Positions 16,439 to 23,891 of a stretch of DNA of 64,000 bases are shown piece by piece. The notes under the pieces were generated by a model. It did no database searches, was not told where the DNA came from, and worked only from the letters and a program-made list of their open reading frames with translations. The stretch's first letter is position 1; every line of letters starts with the position of its first letter. Source of the DNA: Streptomyces sp. CB01881 (GTDB lineage: Bacteria; Actinomycetota; Actinomycetes; Streptomycetales; Streptomycetaceae); contig NZ_CP026498.1 in assembly GCF_002953255.1 (NCBI RefSeq), positions 7,018,211 through 7,082,210 on the forward strand, read 5' to 3'. A program made the translations under genes and the position numbers.

Positions 16439-17707
16439 TCAGACGCGCCCGTAGCGGATCGCCTGGTCGGCGAACTCCTGGGCCATCTCCTCGGAAACGG
16501 TCGGACGGGTGCGGTGGATGGCGTCCAGATAGTCCCGGGTGCTGGGTTGGGTCCGCTCCCCCGTGTCCAGCGTGCGTTCGAACGTGCTCTGGGCGACCGC
16601 CATGGCGACCTGCCTGATGTCGGCCGGAGTGAAGCCCTCGCTGGCTTCGGCGAGGACCGCGGTGTCGGCGGCGGTACCCGATTTCGCCGTGTAGCCGGCC
16701 CACAGCGCGTCGCGGGCCACGGAGTCGGGTGGCCCGACCGGCAGGACGTAGTCGAACCGGCCGTGGCGCAGGAACGCCGGGTCCAGGGCGGCCACCGAGT
16801 TGGTGGCACAGACGAGGAGCCGGCCGTCGCGGTCGCGGAACCGCACGATCGACTTGAGGAGTTCGTTGACCACGCCGACCGACGCGGGGGCGGCGAGGCT
16901 GCGCGTACCGGCGACCTCCTCGACCTCGTCGATGAAGAGCAGAACGTGGTCGAGCCGCGCCACCTCCTCGAAGCGGCGGCCGAGTCCGGTGGCCAGCCCG
17001 TCCCCGGATGCGAGCCGGGAGGGGAAGATCTCGACGAACGGCCAGCCGAGCCGACCGGCCACGGCCTTGGCGAAACTGCTCTTGCCCGTGCCCGGCGGGC
17101 CGAACAGCACGACAGCGCGGGGCGGTTCCACTCCGTGGGCGTCCGCCAGCTCGGGGTTCGCCAGGGGCAGCACCAGGCGTCGTTCGATGAGCCGCTTCTC
17201 GTCGGCCATGCCCGTGAGCCGCTCCCAGAGACGGGCTTCGGGCATGACCGCGCCCAGCATCGCCAGGACCGTGGCGCCCTCGGCGCTGACGGTCTCGGAC
17301 TTCTCGAAGTACGTGAGCCCCCGGTGGGGGCGGAATCCGGAGTTGACCAGTGCGGTGGCACCGGTCTCCCCATCGGGCAGCAGCGCTGCGACGATCCTGG
17401 CGCCGGCGTCCCGCAGACGATGCTCCAACGCGGACAGCAGGGCGGTGCCGATGCCGAGGTTCCGCCAGGCGGGGTGCAGGGCGATGCGCAGCACCCATGC
17501 CCGTTCCCCGTCCACCCGGCCCACCGCCGCGCCCACGAGATGCCCGTCGGCCACCACGACGACGCTCGGATCCCGCGCCTGCAACGCCGCGACCACGTCG
17601 GCGAGGCGGAAGACGGCGGCGCGATCCGTGGTGGCGCTCTCGGCATCGAGCCGGACCATCGCTTCGAGGTCGTCCGGCGTGAAGTCCCGCACATGCCAAA
17701 CAGCCAT
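16439..17707 (-). CDS. GNAT acetyltransferase-AAA+ ATPase fusion protein
   Basis: This 422-aa protein joins two domains. Residues 1-135 are a GNAT N-acetyltransferase with the acetyl-CoA pyrophosphate loop RNLGIGTAL (82-90). Residues about 160-420 are a classic AAA+ ATPase: Walker A GPPGTGKS (203-210), Walker B LLFIDE (about 256-261), sensor 1 LLVCATN and an arginine-finger region PAFLRHGRFDYVLPV, close to spastin/FtsH-type AAA modules. No protease or transmembrane domain is present. The start MAVWHVRDF was chosen at ATG 17707. One possible meaning is acetylation of substrates handled by the remodelling ATPase, but no substrate is suggested by the neighbours (DUF5994 gene upstream). Confidence 0.85.
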   Translation of the reverse strand: MAVWHVRDFTPDDLEAMVRLDAESATTDRAAVFRLADVVAALQARDPSVVVVADGHLVGAAVGRVDGERAWVLRIALHPAWRNLGIGTALLSALEHRLRDAGARIVAALLPDGETGATALVNSGFRPHRGLTYFEKSETVSAEGATVLAMLGAVMPEARLWERLTGMADEKRLIERRLVLPLANPELADAHGVEPPRAVVLFGPPGTGKSSFAKAVAGRLGWPFVEIFPSRLASGDGLATGLGRRFEEVARLDHVLLFIDEVEEVAGTRSLAAPASVGVVNELLKSIVRFRDRDGRLLVCATNSVAALDPAFLRHGRFDYVLPVGPPDSVARDALWAGYTAKSGTAADTAVLAEASEGFTPADIRQVAMAVAQSTFERTLDTGERTQPSTRDYLDAIHRTRPTVSEEMAQEFADQAIRYGRV

Positions 17708-17832
17708 ACGCCGCTCTCGAACGTCGCGCACCCCTGGACTTCCATCATCGGTCGGTCCCGGTGCGGTCGCCCGCCCGGACGAGCGGCCATGGCCGGTTCG
17801 CGCCGGAGGTCCGGCAGGCGGTGCCGGGCCGC

Positions 17833-18282
17833 TCAGCCGAGCAGGAGTTCTGCCGCCGGGGTGTGGTTTCCGGTCGCGGAGGCGCCGGCCATCGCAGAGG
17901 CGGCCGTCGCCGGGGCGGTCCCGGGCGGTACCACCAGGAGCAGGAAGTGGTCCTGGAATCCCCGGGTGACGCTGATCGTCGCGTCGCTGCCGGTGAACCA
18001 GTTGATCCTGATCACCAGGCCGTTCGCCGCGACGGACCGGGGCACGACGTCCCAGGCCGAAGTGTCGAGGCCGACCCGGACGATGCGCCCGAAGTGGGCG
18101 CCGAGTGCGGTGATCAGGTCCGGCAGTTCGGCGAGGACGCGGTTCGAGCGGGGCCACCAGGCGCCGTCGAAGACGCCCTCCCGCGACATCGTCGGCTCCA
18201 GTTCCAGCCGCGGCAGCAACGGGCTGCCGGGCACCGACCACGGCCCGGAGGAGGAAGACACCGGGAAAGGAATCGGCATCAT
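17833..18282 (-). CDS. DUF5994 family protein
   Basis: The 149-aa protein carries the DUF5994 signature RLELEPTMSREGVFDGAWWPRS followed by LAELPDLITALGAHFGRIVRVGLD. It has no signal peptide or transmembrane helix. Two or more DUF5994 genes are common in streptomycete genomes, often near stress genes; here a CBS-domain gene is divergent. The role is unknown. Confidence 0.85.
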   Translation of the reverse strand: MMPIPFPVSSSSGPWSVPGSPLLPRLELEPTMSREGVFDGAWWPRSNRVLAELPDLITALGAHFGRIVRVGLDTSAWDVVPRSVAANGLVIRINWFTGSDATISVTRGFQDHFLLLVVPPGTAPATAASAMAGASATGNHTPAAELLLG

Positions 18283-18524
18283 GCGAAGCCGCCCGTCCGG
18301 TCCGCGAGGGACCCGTCACGACCCAGGGCGACGTCGGCGCTGATGCCGGTGTGCGGAATGTCCTCGGTTGTCTCCCACGCTACTCCGCAGCGGTCTTCCG
18401 GCGGCGGCCCGCCACGGGAGTAGGCTCGAAGGGATCCAGGGCACCCCGCATCCCGGTACCTGTTCCGGCTTCGTTCTGGGTGGACAGTCCGGCAGTCCCC
18501 AGCGGGCGGCCGGAGACGGGAACG

Positions 18525-18962
18525 GTGACCACCGTGACCACTCACTCCCCGCAGTCGGCACGGCCCGGCCACGGCCTCACGGTCGCCGACGCCATGGACC
18601 CCTGCGGCTACGCGATAGCCGACGACAGCACCGTCGACCAGGCCAACGACATCTTCCGCGGCTCCGACGTCGAGTACCTGCTCGTCCGTGACCACGACGG
18701 CCGGTGCGAGGGGCTGGTCACCCGCATCGGGCTCCACCCGTCCCTGGACCGCCCCTTGTGCACCGAGCGCACCACGATCAGTGCCACCTCGCACCAGCGC
18801 GGTCCGTTCGCCTGGCCGACCATGGGTCTGGCCCTGGCCGCGATCGCGATGCGGATCAAGCACCTGGCGGTCTGGCCCGTCGTCGACGAGGACGGCTACC
18901 TTCTCGGCGTCATCACCGCGGACCGCGCCACCGGCCTGCTCGCCGTAGCGCCGACTCCGTGA
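18525..18962 (+). CDS. CBS domain protein
   Basis: The 145-aa protein contains a tandem CBS pair: DAMDPCGYAIADDSTVDQANDIFRGSDVEYLLV in the first half and AIAMRIKHLAVWPVVDEDGYLLGVITADRATGLLA at the C-terminus. CBS pairs bind adenosyl nucleotides and act as energy or redox sensors. GTG 18525 was chosen because GGAG lies nine bases upstream; GTG 18534 is an alternative. It is divergent from the DUF5994 gene. No catalytic domain is attached. Confidence 0.8.
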   Translation: MTTVTTHSPQSARPGHGLTVADAMDPCGYAIADDSTVDQANDIFRGSDVEYLLVRDHDGRCEGLVTRIGLHPSLDRPLCTERTTISATSHQRGPFAWPTMGLALAAIAMRIKHLAVWPVVDEDGYLLGVITADRATGLLAVAPTP

Positions 18963-19055
18963 AGCAGCCGGTGCACCCCGCTGCCCGGCCGGAGACCGGA
19001 GAGCGGTCGGAAAGCGGCCGGACCGACTGGGGCCAGAACCGGGGCCGCATACGAC

Positions 19056-19088
19056 GAAGGCCCGGACCGCTGTGCGGTCCGGGCCTTC
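19056..19088 (-). terminator. Terminator hairpin of the original tRNA-Ser gene
   Basis: GAAGGCCCGGACCGC (19056-19070) pairs perfectly with 19074-19088 over a 3-nt loop. It lies just beyond the displaced tRNA-Ser 3' fragment, on the side where the gene's terminator is expected. Almost the same stem recurs at 21480-21513. Confidence 0.7.
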
Positions 19089-19092
19089 TGCC

Positions 19093-19147
19093 GGCGGAGG
19101 ATACGAGATTCGAACTCGTGAGGGATTGCTCCCAACACGCTTTCCAA
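19093..19147 (-). repeat. att core: truncated tRNA-Ser 3' end
   Basis: These 55 bp are identical to 38269-38323. They run from the anticodon loop through the variable arm and T-arm to the acceptor 3' strand of tRNA-Ser(GGA). The 5' half of the tRNA is missing, so this is the displaced chromosomal copy, the outermost left att site. Confidence 0.85.
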
Positions 19148-19581
19148 ATGTTCGTCCGGCTGTCCGGGAGTATCCGTAGGTGTCCTGACCTGCGGCGGAG
19201 TGACCCGTCAGTGTGGCTGTGGACGGTGCCGGACGGGGGTGAATGCAACCAAGACTGCAACCAGGGTCAGAACGTCTTCCCTGGTAGGGGCACCGTGAAG
19301 GGACCGCACGAATAGAGTTGGTGGCGCCCGAGCCGGGGTGCAGGGCCAGTTCGGGTACGGGCGAGCCCGCTGTGCTGAGTCGTCGCCGGAGCCGGTCAGG
19401 CGTGCCGACCGCGAACCCGTCCCCGGCCTGCGCGAGGTCTGGCACGCCACGACGGCCTGATCCGGGCGGCGGCACGATCCGCCCGCGATGCGCCAAAAGA
19501 TCTTTCCGTGAGGGCGACGGTTTTTTCGCCCGCCGCTGGTCTGGATAGGTACCGCATCCGACCAGCACTGTGGAGTCTCTG
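19148..19581. other. Gene-free left arm of element 1
   Basis: No credible coding region is seen. The paired octamer TGCAACCA at 19244-19251 and 19256-19263 has the same 12-bp spacing as the TGAGACCA pairs of element 2 and is a candidate integrase arm-type site. Confidence 0.5.
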
Positions 19582-20322
19582 ATGTCAGATCCCGTTCAGA
19601 CCGCCGTCGTCACCGGTGCCAGCCGCGGATTCGGGCGTGCGATCGCCGCCGCGCTCGTCGCCCGGGGAACCCACGTCATCGGTATCGCCCGCGACGGGCA
19701 GGAGCTGCGCGGCGTCCACGACGACCTCGGCGAGTGCTTCACGCCCGTCGCCGCCGACGCCACCGACGAAGCGCTCGCCGCGGAGGTGATCCGCAGGCAC
19801 CACCCGGGTCTGCTCGTCCTCAATGCCGGGGCCACGCCGCACATGGCGCCCGTGCAGGAGCAGACCTGGGAGACCTTCAGTCGCAACTGGGAGGTCGACA
19901 CCCGACACGTGTTCACCTGGACCGGGGCGGCGCTGCGGGAGCCGTTGGCGCCGGGCAGCCTGGTCCTGTCGATGTCCAGCGGGGCCGCTCTGGCCGGCTC
20001 ACCGCTCAGCGGCGGGTACGCCGGCGCCAAGGCTGCCATCCGGTACCTGCGCCAGTACGGTGCCGAGGAGTCGGGCCGGGCCGGGTTGGGGATCCGGTTC
20101 GTCACGGTGCTGCCGAACATGACCCCGGTCGGCGGGGTGGGCGACGTCGCGGTCACGGGCTACGCCGCGCGGGTGGGCGTCGACCGGGAGACCTTCGTAG
20201 CGGGGCGGCAGCCGATCCTCACCCTGGAGCAGGTCGGCCAGGCCGTGGTGGAGCTCGCCGGGAACCCGGACAGCGGTCCGGAGTACAAGCTCGGTGGCGA
20301 AGGTCTGAGCCCGATCGGCTGA
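19582..20322 (+). CDS. SDR family NAD(P)-dependent oxidoreductase
   Basis: The 246-aa protein is a classical short-chain dehydrogenase. TGASRGFG near residue 13 is the nucleotide-binding T-G-x-x-x-G-x-G, LVLNAGATP matches N-A-G, and the catalytic SMSSG...GGYAGAKAA gives Ser, Tyr-x-x-x-Lys (YAGAK). ATG 19582 follows GGAG with a 6-base spacer. It is one of only two genes in element 1 and lies 68 bp before a sigma-factor gene; the pair may form an operon. The substrate is unknown. Confidence 0.88.
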   Translation: MSDPVQTAVVTGASRGFGRAIAAALVARGTHVIGIARDGQELRGVHDDLGECFTPVAADATDEALAAEVIRRHHPGLLVLNAGATPHMAPVQEQTWETFSRNWEVDTRHVFTWTGAALREPLAPGSLVLSMSSGAALAGSPLSGGYAGAKAAIRYLRQYGAEESGRAGLGIRFVTVLPNMTPVGGVGDVAVTGYAARVGVDRETFVAGRQPILTLEQVGQAVVELAGNPDSGPEYKLGGEGLSPIG

Positions 20323-20390
20323 GCCGCCGCCCCGCCCCGCCGCGCACCCCCGCCTACAGTTGGCCCGCCGCACTCCTAGGAGGATCCGCG

Positions 20391-21353
20391 ATGCCGTCGA
20401 ACAGCCAGTTCTCCGCTCTGACCGAGCCGTTCCGGCCGGAACTGCTCGCGTACTGCTACCGGATCCTCGGCTCGATCCATGACGCTGAGGACCTGGTACA
20501 GGAGACCTACCTTCGGGCGTGGCGTGGGTTCGACGGCTTCGAGGGCCGTTCCTCGGTGCGGCGGTGGCTGTATCGGATCGCCACCATGGCCTGCTTGACG
20601 GCACTGGAGACACGCAAGCGCAGGCCCCTGCCGTCAGGGCTGGGCGCGCCCTCGGACGACCACCGGGTAACGGTGGCTCCCCGCGAGCCGACGGTGGAGT
20701 GGCTTCAGCCGGCGCCGGACGCTCGCTTCGGCGCCGACGACCCGGCGACGGTCGTGGCCGCGCGGACGGGCGTTCGCCTCGCCTTCATCGCCGCACTGCA
20801 GTACCTGTCCGCCCGCCAGCGCGCCGTGCTGACCCTGCGCGACGTGCTCGGGTTCCGTACGGCCGAGGTGGCGGAGGTGTTGGACACGACCGTCGCGGCC
20901 GTGGACAGCGCGCTCCGCCGCGCCCGCGCCCGCCTGGCCGACGCCGGACCGGTCGCAGATGACCTGGTCGAGCCGGACGAGCAGATCTGGCGCGGGCTCC
21001 TTGACGGCTACGTCGACGCCTTCACTCGCGCCGACCCCGATGCCCTGGTGCACCTGCTCCGCGCCGATGTCGAGATGGAGATGCCGCCGACCCCGACCTG
21101 GTTCACCGGCCGCCAAGCCGTCCTCGGCTTCCTGTCCGTCCGCGTCCTGCGTCCGGACCGGTGGCGGATGACGCCCACCCGCGCCAACGGCCAGCCCGCC
21201 TTCATCGTCCACCATCACACGGGCGACGGCCGGTACGAGCCGTACGGCATCCAGGTCCTGACCCTGCGCGGGTGCCGCATCGCCCGGATCACCGCCTTCA
21301 ACGACCCGGCCCTGGTGGCGACCTTCACTGCCCGCCCCCTCGAAGTCCGCTGA
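20391..21353 (+). CDS. ECF sigma factor with C-terminal SnoaL-like domain
   Basis: The 320-aa protein has sigma region 2 (FRPELLAYCYRILGSIHDAEDLVQETYLRAW), region 4 (SARQRAVLTLRDVLGFRTAEVAEVLDTTVAAVDSALRRA) and, from about residue 195, an NTF2/SnoaL-like domain (LLDGYVDAFTRADPDALVHLLRADVEMEMPPTPTWFTG). This matches the SigG/SigJ-like ECF groups in which the fused SnoaL domain replaces a separate anti-sigma factor. ATG 20391 follows AGGAGGATCCGCG. It is carried by the att-bounded element 1. Confidence 0.9.
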   Translation: MPSNSQFSALTEPFRPELLAYCYRILGSIHDAEDLVQETYLRAWRGFDGFEGRSSVRRWLYRIATMACLTALETRKRRPLPSGLGAPSDDHRVTVAPREPTVEWLQPAPDARFGADDPATVVAARTGVRLAFIAALQYLSARQRAVLTLRDVLGFRTAEVAEVLDTTVAAVDSALRRARARLADAGPVADDLVEPDEQIWRGLLDGYVDAFTRADPDALVHLLRADVEMEMPPTPTWFTGRQAVLGFLSVRVLRPDRWRMTPTRANGQPAFIVHHHTGDGRYEPYGIQVLTLRGCRIARITAFNDPALVATFTARPLEVR

Positions 21354-21479
21354 CATGCGCTCTCCTGGGCCCGCCGGGGCCGGGGCCGGGTTCGCTTAAT
21401 CGGCGCACCGGACGGGTACTCGCGGAGCAACGGGTCGCCGCACTCGGCTCAACTCAACCCGGGTCATCGTCGATACGAC

Positions 21480-21513
21480 GAAGGCCCGGACCGCTGGTGC
21501 GGTCCGGGCCTTC
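21480..21513 (-). terminator. Duplicate tRNA-Ser terminator hairpin
   Basis: GAAGGCCCGGACCGC (21480-21494) pairs with 21499-21513 over a 4-nt loop. The stem is identical to that at 19056, showing that the duplicated tRNA end was carried with its terminator. Confidence 0.7.
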
Positions 21514-21517
21514 TGCC

Positions 21518-21572
21518 GGCGGAGGATACGAGATTCGAACTCGTGAGGGATTGCTCCCAACACGCTTTCCAA
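21518..21572 (-). repeat. att core: second truncated tRNA-Ser 3' end
   Basis: It is identical over 55 bp to 19093-19147 and 38269-38323. It lacks the tRNA 5' half and separates elements 1 and 2. Confidence 0.85.
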
Positions 21573-21668
21573 TTCTCCCGAACGCTGTCCGCCGGGGTTC
21601 ACACCCGTCCTGACCTGCGCCGGAGCGATCCATGGGCGTAGCTCTGAACCCGGTTGGACGGGGCTGAA

Positions 21669-21688
21669 TGAGACCAAAACTGAGACCA
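21669..21688. repeat. Left arm-type integrase site pair (TGAGACCA)
   Basis: TGAGACCA occurs at 21669-21676 and 21681-21688, a 12-bp period, about 100 bp from the att core. The mirror-end pair is at 38188 and 38200. Confidence 0.55.
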
Positions 21689-21696
21689 GGTGGTGC

Positions 21697-22452
21697 TCAG
21701 CTGCGACCCGCTGGAGTATCTTCCACCGTGCCGGTCCACGCGACTGAGGGGGCACGTACGCGAGTGCCGTGCCGGCTGAACGGGCTACGCCCAGCAATCC
21801 GGCGGTGCGTCGGATCCACCTCAACGGTGCCGAAGCCAGGCTGCCACAACGGTGCTGGTGCGGTGGACCAGTCGGGCGCCTCAGGGCGTGCGGTATGGAT
21901 TGCAGCCCTACCGATGCCATGATTCTCGCCCCCGCAGACACAGTCGCAAGGGCTATCGGGTGAGGCGTCTGCGCAGGTAGCCGAGCCACAGATTGGCGGG
22001 CCATCGCCGTTTGGGTGGTGTGGGCAGAGCCTGGGGGAGCATGGTGTCTGGAGATACCAATCGAGGCACGCGATCGCGCCGGTCAGTTCGCGGTCTAGGA
22101 CAGCGAGCATGACAGGTACGACGTCCTCCAGCGTGGTGATGACGCTCCAGTAGGACACCGGAGGCACGCTGCAAGAGACCATTTTCTGGTATCCGGAAGC
22201 GAAGGTTCGTCCCACCGCGTGATCGCTGACCGCGCATATGTCCGCACTCAGACCGAGTGGACGGTAGTCGCCGATGACCCATGAGTCGTCGGACAAGTGG
22301 GCCCACCTACCGCCAGTGATCTCACACCAGACCTTGCCGCCGCGGATCTCGCCCCATTCATGGACCATGCCGATGAGAACGGCCGCTGTATCTCGGCCAT
22401 CGGCGAGCTTCCGCTGTTCGGCGGGTGCCTTCGAGAGCACAGCGCGGAGCAT
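21697..22452 (-). CDS. Hypothetical Cys-rich protein
   Basis: This 251-aa protein has no family I can name. The C-terminal third contains a Cys/His cluster: CSPRLCPHHPNG, ICGSATCADASP and CDCVCGGENHGIG, at least eight Cys within about 45 residues, which suggests a metal-binding knuckle. The N-terminal part (DDSWVIGDYRPLGLSADICAVSDHAVGRTFASG) looks globular and soluble. ATG 22452 was taken; a TTG at 22512 would add 20 residues. The IS982 copy lies 60-120 bp upstream, so its native promoter may be displaced. Codon use is less G/C-biased than in core genes. Confidence 0.55.
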   Translation of the reverse strand: MLRAVLSKAPAEQRKLADGRDTAAVLIGMVHEWGEIRGGKVWCEITGGRWAHLSDDSWVIGDYRPLGLSADICAVSDHAVGRTFASGYQKMVSCSVPPVSYWSVITTLEDVVPVMLAVLDRELTGAIACLDWYLQTPCSPRLCPHHPNGDGPPICGSATCADASPDSPCDCVCGGENHGIGRAAIHTARPEAPDWSTAPAPLWQPGFGTVEVDPTHRRIAGRSPFSRHGTRVRAPSVAWTGTVEDTPAGRS

Positions 22453-22574
22453 GTCCTCGCCACGTCGACTCGCGGGCTTCCTGGAACGTGACTCGCCGCG
22501 TAACGGCTTCAAACAGCACCTCTCAGGACGTAGCAGGGATCGCAGCGATCCTGCTCGCTACGTCACGGTTGCAA

Positions 22575-23585
22575 ACTAGATGACTGAGTCCAAGGGTTCG
22601 CCTGCGGACATGGAGCGAGGGCGTCCATGGTCAGTTTGTGACGACCGACATAGACACCCTCGCAACTGCACTCTACGTCAAGGTAGATGACGCCCTGAAG
22701 GCTTCTCCGGAACTCGCTCCGTGGCGTCCGCGGTCGGGATCGCGCCTACGCTCAGTGGCGCCGAGCTGGTCACCCTGGCGGTCATGTCGGCGCTGCTCGG
22801 CTACACCTCCGAGCGGCGCTGGCTCCGCCGCGCGCACCGCGACTTCCGCCACCTGTTCCCCTACCTGCCTCAGCAGTCCGGCTACAACAAGCGCCTGAGG
22901 GCGGCATGCTCCCTGGCCAAGCACATGATCAGGATGCTGGCTCAGGACACCTCACTGTGGAGCGACGACGTGTGGGTGGTGGACTCCACCCCGGTCGGCT
23001 GCGGCTGCTCCCGCGAGACCGCCAAGCGCTCGGACCTGGCTGGCTGGGCCCAGTACGGCTACTGCGCGTCGCATTCGCGGTACTTCTGGGGCCTGCGGCT
23101 GCACTTGGTCTGCACCCTGGGCGGGCTGCCCGTCCTGTTCGCGCTCACCGGTGCAAAGGCCGACGAACGCGAAACGCTGCAGGACATGCTCGACGCCGCG
23201 CCTGACGTCGCCGCCACCCATCCGAGGCAGACGATCATCGGCGACAAGAACTATTACGGCCGCGACTTCGAGCACGACGTCACCGAGCGTCACCCGACGT
23301 TGTTGCGTCCGGCCCGCAAGGGCGAACCCGAACGGGCCGGAGCGCACCTGTTCAAGCCGCTGCGGCAGGTCATCGAGTCGATCAACCAGACCTTCAAAGG
23401 GCAGCTCAACCTGGAACAACACGGCGGGCACACTCCGGCCGGAGTGATGATCCGGGTCCTGTCCCGGATCCTGGCGCTGACCGCCGCGATCTGGCTGAAC
23501 GACCAGACCGGCCAACCCGTCAAGCGATCCCTGGTCGCCTTCGATCACTGATCGCGACGACACCCCTTGGACTCATTCATCTAGT
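22575..23585 (+). mobile_element. IS982-family insertion sequence, 1011 bp
   Basis: The ends form a 22-bp inverted repeat with one mismatch: ACTAGATGACTGAGTCCAAG at 22575 and, on the other strand, ACTAGATGAATGAGTCCAAG from 23585. The size and the DDE transposase within fit IS982. I see no obvious target-site duplication, so the copy may be old or flanked by rearranged DNA. Confidence 0.85.
22638..23551 (+). pseudogene. IS982-family transposase, frameshifted
   Basis: Translation from GTG 22638 gives MTTDIDTLATALYVKVDDAL and proceeds to about position 22730. The rest of the protein (AVGIAPTLSGAELVTLAVMS to KRSLVAFDH) is in another frame. One missing G in CGTCCGCGGTC, where relatives would read CCGGCGG, explains the shift. 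Downstream the DDE features are intact: VVDSTPVGC, GDKNY and ESINQTFKGQLNLEQHGGHT. The shift falls after only about 30 residues. IS982 transposases are normally one frame, so this copy is probably inactive on its own. Confidence 0.85.
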
Positions 23586-23891
23586 GCCGCGTCCTTACAG
23601 GTCGTCGCTGCACCAGGGAAGATGGCCGCTTGCGGCGCCTACCCGCCTGCCTCGCTGCGTCGTTGGCCGTACCTTATTCGCCTGGCTGGGGGTGAGCGCA
23701 TGGCTGACAACGCTTGTCCACGGCAAGGTGGATCCTCGTGGTCGGTGGCCGCTGGCCGGATCTGGCGAGTACATCAAGGAGCAGCAATGTGACCCATGTC
23801 ACCTTGAATGCCTGGAGATTCATTGCCGGTTCTGTCCTGTGCCGGGCCGAGAGGTAGCAAACGTCAGCGCACAATAGCTACAGGAGCATGC
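23586..23891. other. Intergenic region after IS982
   Basis: No convincing gene is seen. It contains a short palindrome GTGAC-ccat-GTCAC (23789-23802), followed by A/T-richer sequence leading to CAGGAG before the next gene. This is probably the promoter region of the 23892 gene. Confidence 0.4.

Larger units (their letters stand above)
19093..21572. mobile_element. Tandem island element 1 at tRNA-Ser (remnant)
   Basis: The 2.4-kb interval lies between two identical 55-bp tRNA-Ser 3'-end cores. It contains an SDR gene and a sigma-factor gene but no integrase, replication or transfer gene. Its left arm (19148-19263) is similar to the left arm of element 2 (shared TCCTGACCTGCG-CGGAG and paired TGCAACCA sites), which supports origin from a related integrative element. 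It can be read as a deleted element or as an att-flanked cargo segment. Confidence 0.6.

Noticed and set aside
14728..17790. Very long reverse-strand open frame of about 1020 codons, and similar long antisense frames across the window
   Set aside because: They are by-products of G/C-rich third positions: they lie opposite genes with clear family matches, have Arg/Pro/Gly-rich translations and lack ribosome-binding sites.
19093..19147. A second and third tRNA-Ser gene at 19.1 and 21.5 kb, and a tRNA-Pro gene at 57.1 kb
   Set aside because: Each copy lacks the 5' acceptor strand, D-arm and half of the anticodon arm, so they are att fragments and not functional tRNA genes.
22638..22740. Programmed ribosomal frameshifting in the IS982 transposase
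   Set aside because: IS982 members are normally encoded in one frame and no slippery heptamer is seen at the shift, so a simple base deletion is more likely.
23584..23877. 97-codon ORF after IS982
   Set aside because: It has no good start signal, an unusual composition and no recognisable motif; it overlaps the apparent promoter of the next gene.
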